A DNA stretch of 64,000 bases from JANSWY01 sp965228955 (GTDB lineage Bacteria > Bacteroidota > Bacteroidia > Cytophagales > Cyclobacteriaceae): assembly GCA_965228955.1 (NCBI GenBank), contig OZ245848.1, forward strand, positions 2,976,001 through 3,040,000, written 5' to 3'. The position numbers and the translations under genes are program-made. Below the pieces are notes generated by a model. It was not told the DNA's origin. It searched no databases and saw only the letters and a list, made by a program, of their open reading frames with translations. Each line of letters begins with the position of its first letter. Position 1 is the stretch's first letter. This document shows positions 17,988 to 25,846 of the stretch, piece by piece.

Positions 17988-19790
17988 ATGCTGGTTCGGG
18001 TACTTTCTACTGTCCTTTTAACAATCCTATGCCATAGCTCCTGGAGTAATACCTGGCAGGAGGCTATGGAGACAAAGCAAGCGTCTCTCAGAATTCAATG
18101 GATTGAATCCGAGCCATTCATCTTCAGGAACCCCGACGGTGAATTAGTAGGGATCGAATATGAGCTAATTGAATTGTTTAAGGAGTTTGTAAATACTCGA
18201 TATCAGATTGAACTTGAAACCATCTGGGAGGAACGTCCAAGTTTTTCAGGAATGCTGCGAGATATCAGAACCGAAACCAGACCAAATCTCATTGCTGTGT
18301 CTGCTTTTTCTATAACTGACGAGAGAAAGAAATTCAGCAAGTTCAGTGCTCCATATCTCCATGACATCACAGTTTTAGTATCCAGCAAAGGAACTCCAAT
18401 AGTTCATACCTATGAGGAAATAGACGATATGATGACAAACATGACGGCTGTTACGATCAGAGGTACAGTTTATCAGGAGCTATTAGAAAACCTGAAAGTG
18501 CAACTCAATATTGATTTTCCAACTACCTATATTGACAGTGACGAAAACATCCTCCAGTATGTTCAAACACACCCGAACCACTTCGCTTTTATAGACTTAC
18601 CAATTTATCTCATGTTAGTAAGAGACGGTGGCGAACTGACAAGGCAAAATTTCTTCACCAGTAAAGGAACAGGATATGGTTTTTTAATGGCTCAACACTC
18701 TGATTGGAAACAACCATTGGATTTATTCCTATTGGACAGAAACTATCAGAAGCAGATTTCAGATATCATTTCGAAGTATATGAGCCCTGAGCTTTATTTG
18801 TTCATTGATGAAATATATAATGATGAGCAGATAAGCACCTCTATCCTTACCAAAGAGAAAGAACTTCAGTTAGCATTAATTCAAAACGCTAATCTCAAAT
18901 TAGAACAGGAACAAGAATCCAAGAAGGCGCTGATAATTGGAATTGTATCCAGTAGCTTTTTGATGGTAGTAATCGCTTTGCTGTACTTTAAAAATCAAAA
19001 AACCACCAAACTTATCATCAGTCAAAAAGAAAAAATAGAGGCACATGAAAAGGATATTAGCCAGATCAATGAACAGTTGATTAGTAGGAACAAACAGCTG
19101 ATCGCAATTAATGAGGAAAAGAATAATTTGGTTCAGATCTTAGCACATGATTTGAGATCGCCGTTGAGTCAAATAATTTCACCTGCTGACTTATTGCAAT
19201 CCTATAGCGATTCTATGAATGAAGAAGATAAGGCGCTATTAAAACAAATAGAGGACGGAGCAAAGAGAATCAATAAAATGATCACAAAGATTCTCAATGT
19301 AGATTCTCCAGATAACAAAAGTCATCTAATACTAAAAGAACCAATAGATGTTTTAAAGTTATTTGAAGATCTTGAAAGCAGTTTTTCTACTTTGGCATCT
19401 GAAAAGAACATTGCTCTTGGCTTCAAGCCCTGCCAAAAACCTACCACATTGGAATCAGACAGATTGCTGTTGCATCTAATCTTGGAAAACCTGATCTCCA
19501 ACGCGATCAAATTCTCTCCTAAAAACTCTTCAGTACATGTAGATACTAAGTGCTTTCAAAAAGAAATCCATTTTGGAGTACATGATAATGGACCTGGTTT
19601 TTCGGAGAAGGATAAAGAACTACTTTTCCAAAGTTTTCAAAAGTTAAGTGCAAAACCTACCGCGGGTGAAGAATCAACCGGACTGGGACTTTCTATTGTA
19701 AAAAAGTACGTCTCTGAACTGGGAGGAAAAGTTTGGTTAGAGAGCAATGAGGATAATGGAAGTACATTTTATGTTAGCATTCCATTTTAA
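17988..19790 (+). CDS. sensor histidine kinase with periplasmic solute-binding domain
   Basis: A 600-residue kinase. A signal peptide (about 1-20) leads to a type 3 extracellular solute-binding domain (about 30-270; LRIQWIESEPFIFRNPDGELVGIEYELI and SAFSITDERKKFSKFSAPYL are typical). Then come a membrane helix near 315-333, a coiled coil, a HisKA box (ILAHDLRSPL, His387) and an HATPase_c domain (NLISNAIKFSPKN, DNGPGFS, GLGLSIVKKY). Fusion to an amino-acid-binding-protein-like sensor suggests a small-molecule ligand. No response regulator is adjacent. It follows the Lrp gene by 65 bp. Confidence 0.93.
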   Translation: MLVRVLSTVLLTILCHSSWSNTWQEAMETKQASLRIQWIESEPFIFRNPDGELVGIEYELIELFKEFVNTRYQIELETIWEERPSFSGMLRDIRTETRPNLIAVSAFSITDERKKFSKFSAPYLHDITVLVSSKGTPIVHTYEEIDDMMTNMTAVTIRGTVYQELLENLKVQLNIDFPTTYIDSDENILQYVQTHPNHFAFIDLPIYLMLVRDGGELTRQNFFTSKGTGYGFLMAQHSDWKQPLDLFLLDRNYQKQISDIISKYMSPELYLFIDEIYNDEQISTSILTKEKELQLALIQNANLKLEQEQESKKALIIGIVSSSFLMVVIALLYFKNQKTTKLIISQKEKIEAHEKDISQINEQLISRNKQLIAINEEKNNLVQILAHDLRSPLSQIISPADLLQSYSDSMNEEDKALLKQIEDGAKRINKMITKILNVDSPDNKSHLILKEPIDVLKLFEDLESSFSTLASEKNIALGFKPCQKPTTLESDRLLLHLILENLISNAIKFSPKNSSVHVDTKCFQKEIHFGVHDNGPGFSEKDKELLFQSFQKLSAKPTAGEESTGLGLSIVKKYVSELGGKVWLESNEDNGSTFYVSIPF

Positions 19791-19954
19791 AAAATCATTA
19801 ACCGTTTATTACATACTTTATCAAATCGTTAATCAGTTTTAACTTAGTTGAAGTCTAAAAAGTACAATTCTTAAAATTTGGGAAATCAATTAATCTCTGT
19901 TTAAAAACCAGCTCATAACATTAAAAGAGGCAATTTTGATACAATTAGTCCTTT

Positions 19955-19972
19955 CCTAACAATCACCTAACA
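19955..19972 (+). promoter_or_regulatory. 11-bp-period direct repeat, PHO-box-like geometry
   Basis: CCTAACA, 4 bp, CCTAACA: two identical 7-mers at an 11-bp period, the same geometry as the PhoB box (7-bp repeats with a 4-bp AT-rich spacer). It lies 137 bp upstream of a receptor gene followed by a phosphatase gene. The sequence itself is not the enterobacterial consensus, so the link to PhoB is inference. Confidence 0.4.
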
Positions 19973-20056
19973 TCAACCAAATGCTATTAACTCCTACCCT
20001 ATTGTTTACAGATTAATAACGTTTTGTTGCCTTTTTGTTCATGCCACTGGCTTCCA

Positions 20057-20099
20057 GTTAAGATTTCAAATTCCGTGTATTGCCAGACAAAATCTTAAC
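20057..20099. promoter_or_regulatory. 10-bp inverted repeat upstream of receptor start
   Basis: GTTAAGATTT (20057-20066) and AAATCTTAAC (20090-20099) are exact reverse complements separated by 23 bp, ending 9 bp before the receptor ATG. In RNA this could form a stem covering the leader; in DNA it could be a split operator. Confidence 0.5.
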
Positions 20100-20108
20100 C
20101 TTTATTTT

Positions 20109-22916
20109 ATGAAAATCTTTTACACTTTTTTAACTATCCTCCTTGTTGCTTCTATCAGTTACGGGCAAGAAGTTGTACAAGGGAAAGTGCTTGATGAGAA
20201 TGGTCTTCCTTTAATCGGTGCTACGGTGCAAGTTGAAGGTATAGACAAACGCGGTGCAACTACCGACCTTGAAGGTAAATATTACCTTATTAATGTCCCT
20301 CAAGGTCAACAAGTATTAATTATCAACTTCATTGGTTACAAGCCAATCACACAAGAAATTGAAGTGAATGGTCTTACAAATGTAGAATCTGCAAGAATGG
20401 AACCAGGAGTATTGATTGGGAACGAAGTATTGGTACTTGGAGACAGGCTTAAGGGACAAGCCAAAGCAATCAATAGACAAAGAACCAACCAAAATATCAC
20501 TAACGTAGTAGCAGCAGATCAAATCGGTAGATTTCCTGATGCTAATATTGGTGACGCTGTGAAAAGGATTCCTGGTATCACCATGCAGGGAGATCAGGGA
20601 GAGGCAAGAAACATCATTATCAGAGGTCTTGCTCCTCAGCTAAATACAGTGATGATAAACGGAAACAGAATTCCTTCTGCAGAAGGTGATAACAGAAACA
20701 TTCAAATGGACCTTATTCCTGCTGATATGATTCAAACCATTGAAGTAAGTAAAGCTATTACTCCTGATATGGACGCTGATGCTATTGGTGGTGCTGTAAA
20801 CCTTACTACAAGATCTGCTCCGGAAGGGCAAAGAATTTCAGCAACATTCGCTAGCGGTTACAATGCTCTTTCTGAAAAACCAATATGGACAGGAGGTCTT
20901 ATTTACGGAGATAAGTTCCTAAATAACAAATTGGGAGCTGTTCTTAGTATGTCATACAACGATCACCAACTCGGATCTGATAACATTGAAGCAGAATGGG
21001 CTGAAGGAGATAATGTTCCAGCTTATGTGGAAGAGTTCCAGATCAGAACATATGAAGTACAAAGAATCAGAAGAAGTATCTCTTTGAATCTTGATTACGA
21101 AATTAATCCAACAAACAAATTATTCTTCAGTAGCATGTACAACTGGAGAGATGATTGGGAAAACAGATACAGAACTGTTTATGGAGACATTTCAGAACCA
21201 GATGCTTCAGGAGTTTCATTTGTAGGTGTGTTGGAAAGACAAACCAAAGGTGGAATAGGAAATGATAGAGTTGATTACAGAAGATTGGAAGATCAAAGAG
21301 TTCAAAGCTTTTCTCTAGGTGGTGAGCACCTTCTTGGTAAGGCTGAGCTGACATGGTCAGGAGCATGGTCAAAGGCTTCTGAAGAGCGTCTGAATGAGAG
21401 ATATGCGGAGTATGTAGCTGAGCCTGAAATTGAGGTTGATGGTGAAGATGAACAACAAGGAATGCTTTTCTTCCAGGATATTTCAGACCCCGAATTCCCT
21501 AACTTCACTCCTGCTCCAAGTGATGGCACTTCTCTTGCAGGAAACGATGCTTCAATCCAGGATTTATCATTATTTGAATTGAATGAAATCACTGAAGAAA
21601 CTCAATTCACTGATGAAACTGAATTAGCAGGAAGAATTGACCTTAAACTTCCAGTTTCTCAAAAAGGGTTTGTGAAGTTTGGTGGAAGATACAGAGGAAA
21701 AGAAAAATCAAGAGACAATAGCTTTATTGAGTTCTCTCCTATTGGCGATGAAATTGAATCTCTTGACTTAGTAACAAGAACCAATAAAACGGATGGCGAC
21801 TTCTTACCAGGAAGCCAATACATGGCTGGTGAATATGCTTCAGAAGTATGGTTAGGTGATTTAGACCTTAACAATAGCACAATCTTCGAAGCTGAGGACA
21901 AACCTGATGAATACCTTGCAGTAAACTACAATGCAAACGAATCTATCATTGCTGGGTATGGAATGATCCAATATGATTTGACTTCCAAACTTTCAGCAAC
22001 TGCTGGACTAAGAGTTGAATATACGGATTTAGAATATTCTGGTAACGTAGTTGAAAATGAAGAAGATTTCATTGAAGAAGTTACATTGACTGATAGTTAT
22101 ACCAATGTTCTACCAGGTCTACACCTTAAATATGATGTGAATCCTAACTTAATTGTTAGAGCCGCATGGACAAACTCATTGGCAAGACCTAACTACTTTG
22201 ATCTAGTTCCATACCAGGATAACAGAGTTGAAGATGAAGAATTATTTCTTGGTAATCCAGAGTTGAACCCAACTACTGCGATGAACCTTGATCTTTCAGT
22301 AGAAAACTACTTTAAGACCATTGGTCTAGTTTCTATCGGATACTTCAATAAGAATGTTGATGATTTCATTTATGTGGCAGCTTCTCAAAATGCTGCTGGA
22401 TTTGATGTATTCCAACCTCAAAATGGTGGAGATGGAACAATCAATGGAATGGAAGTATCTATCCAAAGACAACTGGATTTCCTACCTGGAGCATTAAAAG
22501 GAATAGGTATCTATCTAAACTATACATACACTGATTCTAAAGCTACTGGTGTTGCAACTGAGGATGGTGACTTAAGAGAAGAAATAGGATTACCAGGTAC
22601 TGCTAAGAATCTTTTCAATGCTTCTCTTTCATACGAGACAAAGAGATTCATCATTAGAGGTTCATTGAATTATTCAGGAGATTATATTGATGAAGTTGGT
22701 GGAGAAGCTTTCACCGACAGATACTACGATGAGCAACTTTTCTTAGATGTAAACGCATCTTATGCATTCACAGCAAACTGGAGAGTTTTTGCAGAAGCCA
22801 ATAACCTGACTAACCAGGCACTTAGATACTACCAGGGAGTTCAGGAAAGAACAATGCAAGCAGAATATTACAGCACCAGATTCAATGTTGGTGTTAAATT
22901 CGACATGTTTAAATAA
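20109..22916 (+). CDS. TonB-dependent receptor (Xanthomonas/Caulobacter-type)
   Basis: A 935-residue receptor. A signal peptide (1-19) is followed by a carboxypeptidase-D regulatory-like domain (22-97; GKVLDENGLPLIGATVQVEG), a TonB plug (about 125-235; NIGDAVKRIPGITMQGDQGE, RGLAPQLNTVMINGNRIP) and a large barrel ending FNVGVKFDMFK. The plug wording is that of the TonB-Xanth-Caul receptor group, often linked to sugars or phosphorylated substrates. A phosphatase lipoprotein follows by 60 bp, so uptake of phosphate esters or of products released by that enzyme is plausible but inferred. Confidence 0.93.
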   Translation: MKIFYTFLTILLVASISYGQEVVQGKVLDENGLPLIGATVQVEGIDKRGATTDLEGKYYLINVPQGQQVLIINFIGYKPITQEIEVNGLTNVESARMEPGVLIGNEVLVLGDRLKGQAKAINRQRTNQNITNVVAADQIGRFPDANIGDAVKRIPGITMQGDQGEARNIIIRGLAPQLNTVMINGNRIPSAEGDNRNIQMDLIPADMIQTIEVSKAITPDMDADAIGGAVNLTTRSAPEGQRISATFASGYNALSEKPIWTGGLIYGDKFLNNKLGAVLSMSYNDHQLGSDNIEAEWAEGDNVPAYVEEFQIRTYEVQRIRRSISLNLDYEINPTNKLFFSSMYNWRDDWENRYRTVYGDISEPDASGVSFVGVLERQTKGGIGNDRVDYRRLEDQRVQSFSLGGEHLLGKAELTWSGAWSKASEERLNERYAEYVAEPEIEVDGEDEQQGMLFFQDISDPEFPNFTPAPSDGTSLAGNDASIQDLSLFELNEITEETQFTDETELAGRIDLKLPVSQKGFVKFGGRYRGKEKSRDNSFIEFSPIGDEIESLDLVTRTNKTDGDFLPGSQYMAGEYASEVWLGDLDLNNSTIFEAEDKPDEYLAVNYNANESIIAGYGMIQYDLTSKLSATAGLRVEYTDLEYSGNVVENEEDFIEEVTLTDSYTNVLPGLHLKYDVNPNLIVRAAWTNSLARPNYFDLVPYQDNRVEDEELFLGNPELNPTTAMNLDLSVENYFKTIGLVSIGYFNKNVDDFIYVAASQNAAGFDVFQPQNGGDGTINGMEVSIQRQLDFLPGALKGIGIYLNYTYTDSKATGVATEDGDLREEIGLPGTAKNLFNASLSYETKRFIIRGSLNYSGDYIDEVGGEAFTDRYYDEQLFLDVNASYAFTANWRVFAEANNLTNQALRYYQGVQERTMQAEYYSTRFNVGVKFDMFK

Positions 22917-22976
22917 TTAAAAATATCAAAAGGCAACCCATGAGTTCTATTTCATGGGCTGCCTCAATTTTATTCT

Positions 22977-23945
22977 ATGAGACACTTTTTAGCTATAATT
23001 TCAATATTAAGTCTGTTTTATGGGTGCACTCCAAGCAACGGAAGTTCTGAGCAGGCGAAAGATCAAAAATCACAATTAGAAGTAATTGAGGATGCATACC
23101 ACATGTATGTAATTGGTGATTGGGGCCGAAATGGTCACGACAATCAACAGGAAGTTGCCGATCAAATGAATAAAACTGGTTATACAATGGAACCTGAAAT
23201 TGTAATCAGTACTGGAGATAACTTCTATCCAAATGGTGTTGCAAGTACTTCTGACCCTTACTTTATCTCATCATTCGAAAATATTTATTCAGGGTTTACG
23301 CTCTTCTGCCCATGGTACGTGGCGCTTGGTAATCACGATTATAGAGGAAACGCTCAAGCTCAGATTGATTACACCAATATCAGTCAGAGATGGAATATGC
23401 CGGATCGCTATTTCTATAAAGACATTGAATCGGATGATGGAGCAACAGCAAGAATCGTATTCCTTGATACTAGTCCGCTGAACGATGAATATTACGAAGA
23501 AGACAAGTATCGTGATAAAATATCAACGCAAGACACCACTAAGCAATTAGCATGGATGGATGAGGTTCTTAGTATTGAAACTGATTATAAAATTGTAGTT
23601 GGACACCATCCAATGTACACTGGCGGAAAAAGAGTAGACGACAAAAACTATGTAAGACTTCACCTTGAAGAAAGGCTTAAAAAGCACAATGTAGTCGCCT
23701 ATTTAGCTGGTCATGAGCACGATTTGCAACATGTAAAACCAGAAGGTAGTATTCACCATTTTGTTTCTGGTGCCGGATCTGAAGTAAGACCTACTGGAAA
23801 ATTGGAGACTACCCTTTTTGCAGAATCAGTTCCTGGGTTTATGACTATGTCTGTTTCGAAAGACAAGTTGTTATGCCAGTTTGTAAATTCGGATGGAGAA
23901 GTGATATATTCTTATAGTATTCCTAGAATTAAGTTGGGAGTATAA
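22977..23945 (+). CDS. purple-acid-phosphatase-like metallophosphoesterase lipoprotein
   Basis: A 322-residue lipoprotein (MRHFLAIISILSLFYGC, lipidated Cys17). All metal-binding blocks of the purple acid phosphatase/calcineurin-like family are present: GDWG (Asp48), GDNFY (Asp81 and Tyr84, the Tyr giving the purple charge-transfer), GNHD (119-121), VVGHHPMY and LAGHEHDLQ. Size and order resemble mammalian type 5 acid phosphatase. It should hydrolyse phosphate monoesters outside the cytoplasm, feeding the receptor encoded just upstream. A strong stem-loop region follows. Confidence 0.93.
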   Translation: MRHFLAIISILSLFYGCTPSNGSSEQAKDQKSQLEVIEDAYHMYVIGDWGRNGHDNQQEVADQMNKTGYTMEPEIVISTGDNFYPNGVASTSDPYFISSFENIYSGFTLFCPWYVALGNHDYRGNAQAQIDYTNISQRWNMPDRYFYKDIESDDGATARIVFLDTSPLNDEYYEEDKYRDKISTQDTTKQLAWMDEVLSIETDYKIVVGHHPMYTGGKRVDDKNYVRLHLEERLKKHNVVAYLAGHEHDLQHVKPEGSIHHFVSGAGSEVRPTGKLETTLFAESVPGFMTMSVSKDKLLCQFVNSDGEVIYSYSIPRIKLGV

Positions 23946-23973
23946 GTTGCTCCAATTCTTAACGATATAATAA

Positions 23974-24003
23974 CCCCTGGTAGGTCGGGGGACCTACCAG
24001 GGG
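23974..24003 (+). terminator. 13-bp GC-rich hairpin after phosphatase gene
   Basis: CCCCTGGTAGGTC (23974-23986) pairs perfectly with GACCTACCAGGGG (23991-24003) around a GGGG loop. No U-tract follows, but a canonical terminator hairpin lies 9 bp further on, so the pair may act together or this one may protect the mRNA 3' end. Confidence 0.65.
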
Positions 24004-24012
24004 GGTGAAATA

Positions 24013-24044
24013 AAAAACGGTCAGGTTGGAGCCTGACCGTTTTT
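24013..24044. terminator. bidirectional intrinsic terminator
   Basis: AAAAACGGTCAGG (24013-24025) pairs with CCTGACCGTTTTT (24032-24044), loop of 6 nt. A-tract and T-tract flank the stem, so it can end both the phosphatase transcript (+) and the convergent glnS transcript (-). Confidence 0.85.
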
Positions 24045-24069
24045 ATTGAACTTAAAAGTTGCCTTATGG

Positions 24070-25749
24070 TTAATTGCCCTTTTTAGCCCAATTATCTCTT
24101 AATCCAACAGTTTTGTTGAATACAATTTGATCCGAAGTACTGTCTTTATCTACACAGAAGTATCCTAATCTTTGGAACTGGAATCTTTCTCCTGGCTTGC
24201 CAGTTTTCAAACTTGGCTCAGCATATCCTGTTACAACTTGTAAAGAATCTGGATTTAGGAATTCCATGAAATCTTTGTCCTTGTGACCATCAGGAGCTTC
24301 ATCCATAAATAGACGATCATATTGTCGTACCTCAACCGGAACTGCATGTTTGATTGAAACCCAATGAAGTGTCCCTTTAACTTTTCTCAGACTCTCTTCA
24401 GTTCCGCTTCCACTCTTACTCTTTGGATCATAAGTACAATGAATCTCAGTGATATTTCCCTGATCGTCTTTCACAACACTTTCACCCTTAATGATATAAG
24501 CATTTTTAAGCCTTACCTCTTTTCCCAGAGTCAGTCTGAAGAATTTCCTGTTGGCTTCTTCTTTGAAATCTTCTTGTTCGATATATAATTCTCTTGAAAA
24601 CGGAACCTTACGGTTGCCTGCAGCTTCATCTTCGGGGTTATTTTCTGCTGTAAGCCATTCCTCCTCTCCTTCTGGATAATTGGTGATTACCAATTTCACT
24701 GGATTAAGAACAGTCATTACCCTTGGAGCTATTTTGTTAAGATCTTCCCTAACACAAAACTCTAGCAAGGACAAGTCAATAATATTATCCCTTTTCGCAA
24801 CTCCCACTTTATCGATAAAAGTTCGGATAGCTGCTGGAGTGTAGCCTCTTCTTCGCAATGCAGAAACTGTTGGCATTCTAGGATCATCCCAACCAGAAAC
24901 TACACCGTCCTCCACTAGCTTGAGTAGCTTTCTTTTACTCATTACAGTGTAGTTCAGGTTAAGCCTTGCGAATTCCCTCTGCTTTGGAACCAGTTTATCC
25001 GCCTCAGTTACCTGTTCTAGAAACCATTCATACAGCTCTCTGTGAGGTTTAAACTCCAATGAACATAATGAATGAGAAACTTGCTCAATGTAATCGCTTT
25101 CACCATGAGTCCAATCGTACATTGGGTAGATGCACCAATCATCACCAGTTCTGTGATGACTTTTCTTCATAATTCTATACATTAGAGGATCTCTCATAAG
25201 CATATTGGTATGAGTCATGTCGATCTTGGCTCTCAATACATGGGATCCTTCTTCAAACTCACCTTTTTTCATTCTCTCAAACAAGTCAAGATTCTCTTCT
25301 ACCGACCTATCTCTGAAAGGACTATTAGTTCCTGGAGTTGTTGGCGTTCCTTTTTGTTCAGCCATTACTTCAGAAGACTGTGAATCCACATACGCCTTAT
25401 CTTGTTTAATCAGGTGAACCGCCCAATCATACAATTGTTGAAAATAGTCAGATGAGTAACATTCCTTATCCCACTTATAACCAAGCCATGCAACATCTTC
25501 TTTGATGGCATCTACGTACTCTTGTTCTTCCTTGGTAGGGTTAGTGTCGTCAAACCTTAAGTTTACCGGGGCATTATACTTTTCGCCCAAACCAAAGCTG
25601 ATTCCAATGGCCTTTGTATGACCAATATGTAAATAGCCATTTGGTTCTGGAGGAAACCTGAATCTTAGTTTATCAGCTCCTAATCCACCAGAGATATCCT
25701 CTTCTACAATTTGCTCTAAAAAATTGAGCGATTTTTCTTCTTCTGACAT
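24070..25749 (-). CDS. glnS: glutaminyl-tRNA synthetase
   Basis: A 559-residue class I aminoacyl-tRNA synthetase. The HIGH motif is exact (PPEPNGYLHIGHTKAI, residues 32-47), the KMSKS equivalent is TVMSKRKLLKLVEDG, and the C-terminal anticodon-binding beta barrels follow (VPFSRELYIEQEDF; GYFCVDKDSTSDQIVFNKTVGLRDNW). The ASSIGNMENT to Gln rather than Glu rests on GDDWCIYPMYDWTHGESDYIE and the tail, typical of GlnRS. Its presence means direct charging of tRNA-Gln in this organism. It is monocistronic with a shared terminator downstream. Confidence 0.97.
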   Translation of the reverse strand: MSEEEKSLNFLEQIVEEDISGGLGADKLRFRFPPEPNGYLHIGHTKAIGISFGLGEKYNAPVNLRFDDTNPTKEEQEYVDAIKEDVAWLGYKWDKECYSSDYFQQLYDWAVHLIKQDKAYVDSQSSEVMAEQKGTPTTPGTNSPFRDRSVEENLDLFERMKKGEFEEGSHVLRAKIDMTHTNMLMRDPLMYRIMKKSHHRTGDDWCIYPMYDWTHGESDYIEQVSHSLCSLEFKPHRELYEWFLEQVTEADKLVPKQREFARLNLNYTVMSKRKLLKLVEDGVVSGWDDPRMPTVSALRRRGYTPAAIRTFIDKVGVAKRDNIIDLSLLEFCVREDLNKIAPRVMTVLNPVKLVITNYPEGEEEWLTAENNPEDEAAGNRKVPFSRELYIEQEDFKEEANRKFFRLTLGKEVRLKNAYIIKGESVVKDDQGNITEIHCTYDPKSKSGSGTEESLRKVKGTLHWVSIKHAVPVEVRQYDRLFMDEAPDGHKDKDFMEFLNPDSLQVVTGYAEPSLKTGKPGERFQFQRLGYFCVDKDSTSDQIVFNKTVGLRDNWAKKGN

Positions 25750-25846
25750 TTATGCAATTCTCAAAAATGAAGGGGCAAATTTATTAATTCGTATCTCAGA
25801 ATGAAAATAGAAAACACGTGTTTATTTTCATTATCAACAAGTATTG

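Larger units (their letters stand above)
19791..20108. promoter_or_regulatory. 318-bp intergenic regulatory region before TonB receptor
   Basis: No gene is visible. It is AT-rich with several TTAAC-type words (19798, 19829, 19839). It contains direct 7-mers CCTAACA at 19955-19961 and 19966-19972 (11-bp period), and a perfect 10-bp inverted repeat near the receptor start. It probably holds the receptor/phosphatase promoter. Confidence 0.5.

Noticed and set aside
19829..19844. Second PHO-box-like repeat TTAATC/TTAACT
   Set aside because: On recount the period is 10 bp, not 11, so it does not share the geometry of the repeat at 19955-19972.
21127..21901. Minus-strand frames opposite the TonB receptor
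   Set aside because: Low-complexity shadows of the receptor coding strand, which has full domain support.
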